49,566 bases of DNA from Candidatus Saccharimonadales bacterium (GTDB taxonomy: Bacteria > Patescibacteriota > Saccharimonadia > Saccharimonadales > Saccharimonadaceae), in NCBI GenBank assembly GCA_035697325.1, contig DASSDB010000001.1, positions 1-49,566 of the forward strand. Reading direction: 5' to 3'. Below, in pieces: positions 15,454 through 23,514 of this stretch. The position numbers and the translations under genes are program-made. The first letter of the stretch is position 1, and each line of letters begins with the position of its first letter. The notes below the pieces were generated by a model. That model was given only the letters and a program-made list of their open reading frames with translations, had not been told where the DNA came from and did not search any database.

Positions 15454-17388
15454 TTACAGTAGGCTGGGAGGATCAAGCTCGAATTGCCAATGTGTGGCCG
15501 GAAGCGTGGGTATGATCGCGACAAGGTCTGAGCGACGAGCCGACTTAATAGTAAGTTGCCAGCGGAAAGAATCGCCTTGCCGCTCATAAAATGCTGGCGT
15601 GGGGCCGAGTATTTGGGTTGAAGGGTTTTGGCGAAGTTTTTTTGCAAATTCTGTTGCATTACGAATCGCAGCAGCTTCGGTTTTGTATATGCACGTGAGT
15701 TTCAATAGATACGCAAAAGGTGGAAAGCGACCATCCCTACGTATGCGAAGCATGTTCTTGTAAAAGTCATTATAATTTTGTGTCAGACCGTCTCTAACTG
15801 CGGGGTGATTGGGCTGGTAGCTCTGCACGACTACTTGTGTAGAGTGATGTGACCGGCCAACACGACCGACAACCTGGGCGAGGAGCTGGAATGTGCGTTC
15901 ACTTGTGCTGTAGTCCGGAAGGACGAGCCCCGCATCGGCTTGGATAACGCCAACTGTTCGCAAATGGGGAAGATCAAGACCTTTGGCGATAACCTGGGTG
16001 CCAATAATGATATCGATTGTTCCATCGTACAATTCCTTATACATTTTCTCCACCGTCTTATCGGAATCGCTGTCTGCATCAAATCGAACAATTTTTTTAT
16101 TCGGGAATTTTTTCTTTAATTCCGATTCGATCAGTTTTGTGCCTATACCTTTGTATATGATATCGACGCTCTGACAAAAAGGGCAGTGTGTAGGAATTTT
16201 CTCGGTGGTATCACAGATATGGCAGCGCAAAGTGTGGGTGTCGGTATGGAGGGTAAATGGGATAAAACAGTGAGGACAGATTGCTGTCCAGCCACAGTTT
16301 TCACATAATGTTGTGCTGGCACTGCCGCGTCTATTGTGAAAAATAAGCACCTGTTTGTTTTCGCTAAGAGTATTTTCCATGGCTTGAACAAGAGTCTCAG
16401 AGAGGAAGCGGTGCTTTTTGAAGTTTGCTCGCTTCGTCATATCAACGAGTTGAATGTCTGGCTTAACTGTATCTTTTTGGGCCTGCGTTGGTAGTGTGAT
16501 AATGGGTCGGTTGGATTGCTTTAGAGCATAATAGTCGGCTACGGGAGGTGTAGCGCTTCCGAAAATCACCTTTGCTCCGTGACTATTGCCAAGTATACTG
16601 GCTACGCGAAGAGCCGAATATCGCGGCGATTGTTCTTGCTTAAAACTTGGCTCGTGAAACTCATCTATAATGATAAAACCAAGATTTTTGGCGGGAAGAA
16701 AAAGAGCGGATCGTGGGCCGATGATAATTTGAGGCCGAGTACTGTGAAGAACGGTGCTCCATAGGTTATGACGCTCGGCTTCCGTTTGTTTTGAGTGTGT
16801 GAGGATTACGTTGGAAAAGTGTGACGAGAATTCATCGACGAGTTGCGAAGTGAGGGCGATCTCAGGCACGAGAAGAATGATAGATTGCCCTCGTTTATAT
16901 GCTTTTTGTGCCAGCTCAATGTATACTCGGGTTTTGCCGGAGCCTGTGACACCGTGAAGCAGAGCGGTGCCGGGAGGCATCGCTTCAAAGTATTCTACTG
17001 CTCGAGACTGATCTTTATTGAGTAAAATTTGTGTTCGCTCTCGAATCGACGAGCGGAGGGATTGCGTTCGCTCGCGGCGTTTCTTCTGGAGGCCTCTTGG
17101 GAGTAATGCTTGCAAGACAAGTGCGAGAGGTGTGGCATAATAGTTGCTGATCCATAAGGCTGTAGAAACAAGAGGCTTGGGGAGGGGAGTGTCTTCGATG
17201 ATTTTTGAAACGGGTTTTGTAACAAATGAGGGCTTTTTTACTTCACGCACTACAATACCCACGAGCAGCTTTTTCCCTATGGGAATCTCAACCAATGCCC
17301 CTATTGAGAGAGTCGTATCGGATGCATATGTAAAGACATTGCTGCCTGCGCGAATAATTTGATTTGGAGCCACCTCATAGTAGTGCAT
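15454..17388 (-). CDS. priA: Primosomal replication helicase PriA
   Basis: 644 residues; restarts stalled forks by loading the replicative helicase. Walker A is GVTGSGKT, the Walker B region reads DEFHEPSFKQ (DEEH in many relatives), then GSATPP, a zinc-binding insert with eight cysteines (CENCGWTAICPHC and CHIC...CPFC), GTQVIAKGLDLPHL and QVVGRVGRS. The N-terminal DNA-binding domain is shortened. The start at 17388 lies seven bases after a minus-strand TATACT box. Confidence 0.96.
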   Translation of the reverse strand: MHYYEVAPNQIIRAGSNVFTYASDTTLSIGALVEIPIGKKLLVGIVVREVKKPSFVTKPVSKIIEDTPLPKPLVSTALWISNYYATPLALVLQALLPRGLQKKRRERTQSLRSSIRERTQILLNKDQSRAVEYFEAMPPGTALLHGVTGSGKTRVYIELAQKAYKRGQSIILLVPEIALTSQLVDEFSSHFSNVILTHSKQTEAERHNLWSTVLHSTRPQIIIGPRSALFLPAKNLGFIIIDEFHEPSFKQEQSPRYSALRVASILGNSHGAKVIFGSATPPVADYYALKQSNRPIITLPTQAQKDTVKPDIQLVDMTKRANFKKHRFLSETLVQAMENTLSENKQVLIFHNRRGSASTTLCENCGWTAICPHCFIPFTLHTDTHTLRCHICDTTEKIPTHCPFCQSVDIIYKGIGTKLIESELKKKFPNKKIVRFDADSDSDKTVEKMYKELYDGTIDIIIGTQVIAKGLDLPHLRTVGVIQADAGLVLPDYSTSERTFQLLAQVVGRVGRSHHSTQVVVQSYQPNHPAVRDGLTQNYNDFYKNMLRIRRDGRFPPFAYLLKLTCIYKTEAAAIRNATEFAKKLRQNPSTQILGPTPAFYERQGDSFRWQLTIKSARRSDLVAIIPTLPATHWQFELDPPSLL

Positions 17389-17419
17389 AGTTTTCAGTAT
17401 ACTGCTAAACTGAAATCAT
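17389..17419. promoter_or_regulatory. 31-bp divergent leaderless promoter pair
   Basis: Between priA (minus) and the PRTase-like gene (plus) lie only 31 bases. The palindrome AGTATACT (17396-17403) gives a minus-strand TATACT seven bases before the priA ATG. TAAACT (17406-17411) lies eight bases before the plus-strand ATG. The -35 elements, if any, must lie inside the opposite gene, so the two promoters should compete. Confidence 0.65.
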
Positions 17420-18076
17420 ATGTATTTTGAAAGTCGTGCCCAGGCAGGGTATATGCTCGCCGAGCAATTGGTAGAAAAGTATCGTTACGAGAACTGTGCG
17501 GTAGTTGCTCTCAGTGATGGGGCTGTTCAAGTAGGTGAGCAGATTGCTTCTGCGCTGCACTGTATCTTAACCATGCTGGTGATTGAAAATATTCAGATTC
17601 CCGGTGAAAATATGAGTTTTGGAGCAATGTCGCAGTCGGGTAATTTAACATACAATACTTCGCTTAGTCCGGGCGAACTCGAAGAATATACGGGCGAATT
17701 TCACGGCTATCTAGAAGAGCAGAAGCGAGAGGCGATGCAACGTATTAATCGATTGGTTGGAGAAGGGGGTATTATTGATGCCGATATGCTGCGTGATCAT
17801 ACGGTCATCCTTGTGTCGGACGGATTGGACTCGAGCGGTCCTTTGGATGTGGCGGTAGAATTCCTAAAGCCGGTAAGGGTCAATAAGCTGGTAGTTGCGA
17901 CACCCATTGCTACGGTACCTATAGTAGATAAGCTGCATATTATGGCAGACGAATTGCATGTGCTTGATGTGAAGGAAAATTTCCTTGGCGTCGATCATTA
18001 TTATGAAAAGAATGACATACCGACACATGAAGAAACTATTGCAAAAATTAACCAAATTATTTTGAATTGGCGCTAA
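17420..18076 (+). CDS. Phosphoribosyltransferase-like protein with altered PRPP loop
   Basis: 218 residues resembling the COG1926-type PRTase fold: FESRAQAGYMLAEQL at the N-terminus, IQIPGENMSFGAM in the position of the family's PxNPExAxGA block, and HTVILVSDGLDSSGPLDVAV where PRTases carry the PRPP loop (V-[DE]-D-G-x-x-T-G-x-T). Here the loop reads SDGLDSSGP and the upstream ALPRGG-type motif reads ALSDGA, so PRPP binding may be lost or changed. It starts divergently from priA, where Comf-type PRTases are common in other bacteria. Function uncertain. Confidence 0.7.
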   Translation: MYFESRAQAGYMLAEQLVEKYRYENCAVVALSDGAVQVGEQIASALHCILTMLVIENIQIPGENMSFGAMSQSGNLTYNTSLSPGELEEYTGEFHGYLEEQKREAMQRINRLVGEGGIIDADMLRDHTVILVSDGLDSSGPLDVAVEFLKPVRVNKLVVATPIATVPIVDKLHIMADELHVLDVKENFLGVDHYYEKNDIPTHEETIAKINQIILNWR

Positions 18077-18084
18077 TGAAGACT

Positions 18085-18114
18085 TGCATTTGGTACCGCA
18101 TGAAGTGTAGAATA
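18085..18114 (+). promoter_or_regulatory. Promoter of wHTH-recJ operon
   Basis: TTGCAT (18085-18090), an 18-bp spacer and TAGAAT (18109-18114) with TG just before. The leader of about 37 nt ends in ACGAGGGA before ATG 18158. Confidence 0.65.
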
Positions 18115-18157
18115 AAAAGCAACGGAAGTGTCAGTGATTTTAGAGACGAGGGATTAA

Positions 18158-18457
18158 ATGTTAGATGTTTTCATTACTTCTAGGGTGCGACGGAAAATCG
18201 TAGTTGTCTACGCAAAGTATCCTGATTTCCATACGCACGTAAGGGGTTTAGCCAAACTTATTAAAGAGGATCCAGGTAATATCCAGCGTGAGCTGAAACG
18301 CCTCGAAAAAGTGGGCTTTCTGGCTAGTGAGAAGCAGGGTAATACGAAGATTTATTCAACCAATAAGCAGTTTCCCATATTTAAAGAACTGCAAAGTATC
18401 GTGATTAAATCGCAGCAGCAGGCGTCACGGCCAAAGCGCTCATCTGCTGATATCTAA
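18158..18457 (+). CDS. Winged-helix transcriptional regulator
   Basis: A 99-residue single-domain winged-helix protein of ArsR or MarR-like type. The recognition region is LAKLIKEDPGNIQRELKRLEKVGFL, followed by a wing, SEKQGNTKIYSTN. No metal-binding cysteine motif is present, so it is not a classic ArsR metal sensor. Its stop overlaps the recJ ATG by one base. It might regulate its own operon, but I see no clear operator. Confidence 0.8.
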   Translation: MLDVFITSRVRRKIVVVYAKYPDFHTHVRGLAKLIKEDPGNIQRELKRLEKVGFLASEKQGNTKIYSTNKQFPIFKELQSIVIKSQQQASRPKRSSADI

Positions 18458-20085
18458 TGTCGCTTTTTTGGCAGATTTTGAAAGCTCGTGGGCTCGATGA
18501 AGAGTCGGCGAGTATTTTTTTGTCACCAAAATATGAAGCGATGCACGATCCGTTTTTATTACCGGATATGCAAGCAGCAGTCGATCGACTGGTAGAGGCT
18601 AGGGAGCGCCAGGATTCAATTATGATCTACGGTGATTATGATATTGACGGCTTAACGGCGACCACGGTGTTGCTGGACGCGTTTCAGTCTTTTGGGTTTA
18701 AAAATGTAGAAGCATTTATTCCTAATCGGTTTGTTGAAGGCTATGGTTTGACGGTTGAGGCGGTTGAGAAAATCGCTGCGACTGGTGCACAACTGATCGT
18801 GACGGTAGACTGCGGAAGCTTGAGCGAAAAAGAGATTATACGAGCAAATGAACTGGGAATGGATGTGATTGTGACCGATCATCACAACGTTGCTCCAGTA
18901 CAGCCTCCCGCCGTCGCGGTCATTAATCCGAAGCGCCCCGATCATTCATACCCATTTATCGATTTGGCGGGCGTGGGGGTAGCATTTAAGCTAGTACAGG
19001 CCCTACAGACGCGACTGGACGGACTACCGCCCGGGCAAGAAAAATGGCTTCTTGATTTGGTGGCGCTAGGTACAGTATGTGACGTAGTAACGCTGGTTGA
19101 TGAAAATCGTGCGAATGTGTATTGGGGGCTCAAGGTGCTCTCAAAAACGCGTCGACCCGGGCTCCGCGCCCTGATGGCGGTTGCTGGCGTAGATCCAGGT
19201 ATGGTGAATGCCAGAAGTTTGGGATTTGGGTTGGGTCCGCGTATGAATGCTGCCGGACGACTCGAAACCGCCCAGTATTCGCTTGATATGCTACGGGCCA
19301 CGGAGTCTCTTCTCGCGCTTGAAAAAGCGCAGCAGTTGGATGCATTAAATGTTTCGAGAAGACGCGACCAAGATGCTATTTTTAAGGCGGCTATTCTTCA
19401 GGCGGAACAACACACAGACGATCCAGTACTTGTAGTAAGTCATACAGACTGGAATCATGGAATCATCGGGATTGTGGCCGCAAAACTGCTCGAAAAATAT
19501 CAAAAACCCACGTACGTGCTTCAGGAAATGGGTGAAGAGAGTAAAGGCTCGGCAAGGAGCTACGGGGATTTCAGTGCAGCCGATGCGATACGAGCAGCGG
19601 ATGACATTATCACAAAGGGCGGTGGGCATAAGCTAGCGGCAGGCGTTACACTGCCGACGGAAAATATTGGTGCCTTTCGGCAGCGTGTGAACGAGTTTTA
19701 TCGATCGCAGAATTTGTTAAATCAGGCGGCACTTTTACTTCCAAAAGAAGATGTGGTGATTGAAAAACTAACAGATATTAGCGAGGATCTTTTAAAGCAG
19801 CTTCAGCAACTTGAACCGTTCGGTAATGGCAATCCCGAGCCGGTTCTTCGGGCTGATGGCCTGCTTGTTACTGGAATTCGTAGGATGGGAGCGGACGCGC
19901 AGCATGTAAAGTTAGAGCTTGAGGATGGTTTGCACCAGGCTATGCAGTTTTTGGCGTTTAACGCGCCAGCCCATTTTTTTGTTAAACCAGGTGAACGAGT
20001 AAAAGCGTGGTTTCATCCAACCTTGAACGAATGGCAAGGGCGACGAAGTGTTGAAGGGCGACTACTTCACCTGGAAAGTTTTTAA
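18457..20085 (+). CDS. recJ: Single-stranded-DNA exonuclease RecJ
   Basis: 542 residues; degrades ssDNA 5' to 3' in recombination and mismatch repair. DHH-domain motifs: GDYDIDGLTATTVL, VTVDCG, VTDHHN and ALGTVCDVV. The DHHA1 part has SHTDWNHGIIGIVAAKL and KGGGHKLAAGVTL, followed by an OB-like C-terminus. Length is typical of a compact RecJ. It is cotranslated with the wHTH regulator (TAATG). Confidence 0.95.
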   Translation: MSLFWQILKARGLDEESASIFLSPKYEAMHDPFLLPDMQAAVDRLVEARERQDSIMIYGDYDIDGLTATTVLLDAFQSFGFKNVEAFIPNRFVEGYGLTVEAVEKIAATGAQLIVTVDCGSLSEKEIIRANELGMDVIVTDHHNVAPVQPPAVAVINPKRPDHSYPFIDLAGVGVAFKLVQALQTRLDGLPPGQEKWLLDLVALGTVCDVVTLVDENRANVYWGLKVLSKTRRPGLRALMAVAGVDPGMVNARSLGFGLGPRMNAAGRLETAQYSLDMLRATESLLALEKAQQLDALNVSRRRDQDAIFKAAILQAEQHTDDPVLVVSHTDWNHGIIGIVAAKLLEKYQKPTYVLQEMGEESKGSARSYGDFSAADAIRAADDIITKGGGHKLAAGVTLPTENIGAFRQRVNEFYRSQNLLNQAALLLPKEDVVIEKLTDISEDLLKQLQQLEPFGNGNPEPVLRADGLLVTGIRRMGADAQHVKLELEDGLHQAMQFLAFNAPAHFFVKPGERVKAWFHPTLNEWQGRRSVEGRLLHLESF

Positions 20086-20155
20086 GCTTGTATATTTTCT
20101 TGCCAGGAGTTTTAATAATGGAACAATATCCATTCTCGGAAGAAACGAGTGAGAT

Positions 20156-20464
20156 ATGTACCCCAAGACCGGAGGTTACAAAACCGGCAGGAGCATGACA
20201 CGGCTTCCCGAAGTCGCCGACTGGGAACGACTCCAGCGTAAGCTGGAAGACAAGATGGAGCCTCTTATCGCGGGGTTCGGTCCCGAACTCGACCAAGTCG
20301 AATTCACCGTCGAAGGTGGCGAGCCGACCGTGAACCTCTACTACTCGACGAAGTCTCGGAGCCTCCGCAAGCAGCACCCCGAACTGGACCCGATGGTTAT
20401 ACGGGCCATCTCCCTGGTCTTTGACGAGAAGGCGAAGGAAGTCCTGGGTGACCTGCTGGTATAG
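20156..20464 (+). CDS. GC-rich orphan gene B: small protein of unknown function
   Basis: 102 residues, soluble, charged, no recognisable family. Codons are strongly GC-ending (CTC, GAC, GTC, GAG), in sharp contrast to recJ and rpsU on either side. Motifs that might help a search: ADWERLQRKLED and VEFTVEGGEPTVNLYYS. The start is uncertain: ATG 20156 follows GAGTGAG, and ATG 20195 follows AGGAG by one base, which is too close. Its stop codon is the first base pair of a long 3' hairpin. Its isolated position, base composition and hairpin link it to the other GC-rich genes in the window. Confidence 0.7.
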   Translation: MYPKTGGYKTGRSMTRLPEVADWERLQRKLEDKMEPLIAGFGPELDQVEFTVEGGEPTVNLYYSTKSRSLRKQHPELDPMVIRAISLVFDEKAKEVLGDLLV

Positions 20465-20527
20465 CCCGCTTCGAAGTTGAGCCTAGGAAGTTTTCTTCCA
20501 AAAGCTCCTTCGGGGCGGGCTCAATTT
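20463..20527 (+). terminator. Long interrupted 3' hairpin of GC-rich gene B
   Basis: Outer arms AGCCCGC / GCGGGCT, then CGAAG / CTTCG, GAGC / GCTC and an inner GGAAG tttt CTTCC: about 21 pairs in four blocks. CAATTTCATTTTT follows. The outer arm starts in the stop codon. Confidence 0.8.
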
Positions 20528-20542
20528 CATTTTTGGAGGCCA

Positions 20543-20571
20543 TTGCATAGAGAAGGGATCTCTGTTACAAT
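20543..20571 (+). promoter_or_regulatory. rpsU promoter with inverted repeat in spacer
   Basis: TTGCAT (20543-20548), a 17-bp spacer and TACAAT (20566-20571) with TGT before it. AGAGA / TCTCT forms an inverted repeat in the spacer. The -10 region, TCTGTTACAATAG, is nearly the same as that of rplU. Confidence 0.8.
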
Positions 20572-20581
20572 AGCAAGCGAT

Positions 20582-20797
20582 ATGGTACAAGTTACACGTA
20601 AAGACGAACGCGAAGCAAACGCAAACATCATTCGTCGCTTCAACCGCAAGGTGTTGCAGAGTGGTGTGCTTGCTCAGGCTAAGGCAAAAATGCGCTTTAG
20701 CAAGGACGAGAGCAAGGTTGAGCGTCGCAAGAAGGCAATTATTCGCAAAGAGCGAAAAGCTGACAAGTTGGCTAAAGCTCGCTTGGGGATCCGCTAA
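20582..20797 (+). CDS. rpsU: 30S ribosomal protein S21
   Basis: 71 residues, very basic, with the bS21 pattern: short N-terminal strand, NIIRRFNRKVLQSGVLAQAK, then a long Lys/Arg helix. ATG 20582 lies ten bases after the -10, leaving a leader of only a few bases; a longer frame upstream would run through the terminator of gene B. It is followed by yqeY four bases later, the usual rpsU-yqeY pairing. Confidence 0.88.
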   Translation: MVQVTRKDEREANANIIRRFNRKVLQSGVLAQAKAKMRFSKDESKVERRKKAIIRKERKADKLAKARLGIR

Positions 20798-20800
20798 ATT

Positions 20801-21259
20801 ATGGCGCTTAATCAGCGCATTGCAGACGATATGAAAGCCGCCTTGTTAGGCGGCGATCGTTTTGTGGGCGAGACACTCAGAAATCTTAAGGCGGCTATTC
20901 TTAATGAAGAAGTAGCTCAAGGCAAACGCGATACGGGCCTTGATGACGCCACGATTGAGCAGATTATTGCAAAAGAAGTAAAGAAACGCTACGAAAGCGC
21001 AGCTATTTACGATCAAAACATGCGTGAGGATGCGGCGGATCAAGAGCGACGAGAAGCTGAGGTTCTGAGCCGTTATTTACCCGAGCAATTGAGCGAGGCG
21101 GAACTGAAAACAGTGATTGACGCAAAGGTTGCTGAGCTTGGTGCGACTGATATAAAGATGATGGGCCAAGTGATTGGTGCTGTTAAAAAAGAAGTAGGCA
21201 ATGCGGCTGATGGTGCCAGCTTGGCTCGCATCGTAAAAGAAACACTAGCGAAGGAGTAG
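20801..21259 (+). CDS. yqeY: YqeY/GatB-domain protein
   Basis: 152 residues, mostly helical, matching the YqeY family, which shares its helical domain with the C-terminal tRNA-binding part of GatB. Landmarks: MKAALLGGDRFVGETLRNLKAA near the N-terminus (abbreviated by family as LRxLxAA), EVLSRYLPEQLSEAEL and MGQVIGAVKKEVGNAADGA. It probably acts on tRNA or its amidation, but no activity is proved for the stand-alone form. Within an operon with rpsU, adk and map. Confidence 0.9.
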   Translation: MALNQRIADDMKAALLGGDRFVGETLRNLKAAILNEEVAQGKRDTGLDDATIEQIIAKEVKKRYESAAIYDQNMREDAADQERREAEVLSRYLPEQLSEAELKTVIDAKVAELGATDIKMMGQVIGAVKKEVGNAADGASLARIVKETLAKE

Positions 21260-21260
21260 T

Positions 21261-21806
21261 ATGATCGTATTTTTTGGTCCGGCGGGAGCGGGAAAAAGCG
21301 TCCAGGGGCAAATGTTGGCTGCGCGTAATGGGTGGCGCTGGCTTAGCGCTGGACAGCTGCTGCGCGATACCCACGACATCGAACTTATTAAAGATATGCA
21401 AACGGGCAAACTTGTTGATACCGAAAAGGTAAACAAGCTGATGGGCCAAGCGCTTAAGCGGGCCAAAAACATCGATCGTGTTATCTTAGATGGATTTCCC
21501 CGCCAACTTTCGCAGGCTAAATGGCTTGTTGAAACGCAGCCAGAGCACGAACGTTCGATCGCTATCGTAATCGTTTTGGAAGTGCCTCGCAGCGAACTCC
21601 TCAAGCGCATTGAGGTACGCGGCCGAGTTGATGATACTCCCGAAGCGGTTGATGAGCGTCTTAAGATTTACCGAACTGAAATTTACCCGATTCTCACCTA
21701 CCTGACTGAGCAAGGTGTGAATATTGCACACATTGATGGAACAGGCACCGTTGGGCAAGTGCACGATCGAATTATGGAAGAGCTTGAGGCATGCAAACTG
21801 GTTTAA
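21261..21806 (+). CDS. adk: Adenylate kinase family protein
   Basis: 181 residues with GPAGAGKS as P-loop, an LSAGQLLRD NMP-binding region, LDGFPRQLSQAKWL and a short LID (RGRVDDTPEAVDERLKIY) without zinc cysteines. It interconverts ATP, AMP and ADP. The sequence departs from the usual GPPGAGKGTQ at the loop (PAGAGKSVQ), so substrate preference may differ. AAGGAG precedes ATG 21261; the end overlaps map by 16 bases. Confidence 0.88.
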   Translation: MIVFFGPAGAGKSVQGQMLAARNGWRWLSAGQLLRDTHDIELIKDMQTGKLVDTEKVNKLMGQALKRAKNIDRVILDGFPRQLSQAKWLVETQPEHERSIAIVIVLEVPRSELLKRIEVRGRVDDTPEAVDERLKIYRTEIYPILTYLTEQGVNIAHIDGTGTVGQVHDRIMEELEACKLV

Positions 21807-22546
21807 AAACACCCGCTCAGCTTGATGCGATGCGCGAAGGCGGCAAAATCCTTGCCACGATTTTTGATGGGTTGAAAAAACAAGTGAAGCCGGGTGTCAC
21901 GGGGCTAGAGCTTGATGCATGGGTAGAAAAAGAGATTAAGGCGCACGGTGCGATTGCGACGTATAAAACAAGCGAAGTGCAGTTCCCAAATGTTATTTGC
22001 ATCAGTATAAATGAGCAGATCGTTCATGGTATCCCTACGGATTACGAGTTCGAAACGGGCGATGTTGTAAGTTTTGACTTGGTGATCGCATATAAAAATA
22101 TGAAGACAGACTCGGCATTTACGACGATTGTCGGTGAAAAGCCAAGCGGCGCAAAAAAACACCTATTAAGCTACACGGAGCGAAGTCTTTACGCGGGTAT
22201 TGATGCTATCAAAGGCTCGACGTATACGGGTGATATCGCAGCTGCGATCGAGAAAGTGCTTCATGAAGGTAAGCTTGGCATTGTAAGGGAGCTGGTGGGT
22301 CACGGTGTTGGCTTTGAAATGCATATGCCGCCAGAACTTCCCAATTATGGCCGGAGAGGAACGGGTGTTCTCCTAAAGCCAGGAGACACAGTTGCCATCG
22401 AACCGATGGCAACACTTGGCGGCGAAAGAATAGTGAATGAAGATGATGGTTGGACCATCTCAACGCGCGATGGCAGCCTCGCGGCACACTTTGAACACAC
22501 GGTGCTTGTGACAGAGACTGGCGCCGAAATACTCACTCACCTGTAA
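21791..22546 (+). CDS. map: Methionine aminopeptidase type I
   Basis: 251 residues; removes the initiator Met after deformylation. The five metal ligands can be placed: the two Asp in FDLVIAYKNMKTDSAF, His in GHGVG, Glu in AIEPMA and Glu in HFEHTV. The family order adk-map, usual in the ribosomal-protein region, is kept here beside rpsU-yqeY. It starts inside adk, so it is translationally coupled. Confidence 0.95.
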   Translation: MQTGLKTPAQLDAMREGGKILATIFDGLKKQVKPGVTGLELDAWVEKEIKAHGAIATYKTSEVQFPNVICISINEQIVHGIPTDYEFETGDVVSFDLVIAYKNMKTDSAFTTIVGEKPSGAKKHLLSYTERSLYAGIDAIKGSTYTGDIAAAIEKVLHEGKLGIVRELVGHGVGFEMHMPPELPNYGRRGTGVLLKPGDTVAIEPMATLGGERIVNEDDGWTISTRDGSLAAHFEHTVLVTETGAEILTHL

Positions 22547-22598
22547 TACTGCTATTGCTTTTTTGTAAAGCTTATGCTATAAATAAATACATTATGGC

Positions 22599-23369
22599 AT
22601 GGCAAAAATAAAAAATCACGCACCTACTTTCAAAGAAATATTTAATGGTCTCACTGAGCCAGGCTACGATCGTCCTGAGGGAGAAGAGCGAGAGTCTCGA
22701 TCTGAATCTCGTTTGCGCAAGTGGGGTAAAAGGATTTTAGCAGGGACCCTTGCAGGTGGTATACTCGCTGGTGCCGGTTATGGCTTGGATCAGCTTAGCA
22801 AGTCTGAGCGTACGGAAGAGGTCGCGCAGATGAATGAACGGTTTGAGCCAGCCCTAAAACCCACAGCCGAAAAAACTGCTCGTTTCGTTATGGATAAAGT
22901 AGAAGCAATGAACAAAAATGGCTGGGATAGCAAGAGCGGCATCGCATCTGTCACTGAGGATTCATCAAATAGTGCTAATTCGATCCTTTCTTATTCAAAA
23001 GAAGTTAATGGCGGTGAATACCGAGTGAGAGCTGTTGTTGGTGAAGATGCCCAAGGTAAGCCGGATGTTACGCAGGTAAAGTCTGCTGAGATATGGGAGA
23101 CAAATCCCAAAACAGACACGAACCCGGGCATCAATTCGGTTGTTTCTATAGCCAAAGATGACCCCGTTTTTAATAAAGGATATTGGGGTGCATCAGTTAC
23201 CTTTAATGATCCTAGTAAAAAAACTGGTGGTGATGGACTCGACTCGTACAATACGTACAACTATCGCAATTATGATGACCTTGATAAAGACGTTGAGCGA
23301 GCTCAAAAAATTGCGGGTAATATTGATAAAGAACTCGATAAAATCGATAAATCCACGCCTATATATTAA
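22599..23369 (+). CDS. Single-pass membrane protein, unknown function
   Basis: 256 residues. A basic, charged N-terminus (1-45) is followed by a glycine-rich membrane segment (about 46-66, LAGTLAGGILAGAGYGL). The remainder is probably extracytoplasmic, with a conserved-looking beta-rich part (SYSKEVNGGEYRVRAVVGED) and a helical tail. The layout resembles the C-terminal part of the 726-residue protein at 10989. No family recognised. A TATAAA box (22578-22583, extended TGC) lies 15 bases before the ATG. A strong terminator follows. Confidence 0.72.
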   Translation: MAKIKNHAPTFKEIFNGLTEPGYDRPEGEERESRSESRLRKWGKRILAGTLAGGILAGAGYGLDQLSKSERTEEVAQMNERFEPALKPTAEKTARFVMDKVEAMNKNGWDSKSGIASVTEDSSNSANSILSYSKEVNGGEYRVRAVVGEDAQGKPDVTQVKSAEIWETNPKTDTNPGINSVVSIAKDDPVFNKGYWGASVTFNDPSKKTGGDGLDSYNTYNYRNYDDLDKDVERAQKIAGNIDKELDKIDKSTPIY

Positions 23370-23392
23370 AAGTATTGTAAAAGAGAAAAGCG

Positions 23393-23422
23393 GACACCTG
23401 GTATCAAACGACACCAGGTGTC
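23393..23422 (+). terminator. Terminator upstream of ftsA
   Basis: Perfect 10-bp stem GACACCTGGT / ACCAGGTGTC with a ten-base loop, followed by TATTATTA. It separates the membrane-protein gene from ftsA. Confidence 0.85.
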
Positions 23423-23501
23423 TATTATTAGGAGATATACAACATCACCAGGATGAAGGCCTTAGCAGCATGAAAAACTAGGCAAAACAGTGCATAAGCG
23501 T

Positions 23502-23507
23502 TATACT
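23502..23507 (+). promoter_or_regulatory. -10 box of leaderless ftsA
   Basis: TATACT seven bases before the ftsA ATG (23515). No Shine-Dalgarno lies in between. Confidence 0.65.
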
Positions 23508-23514
23508 GTAGCGT

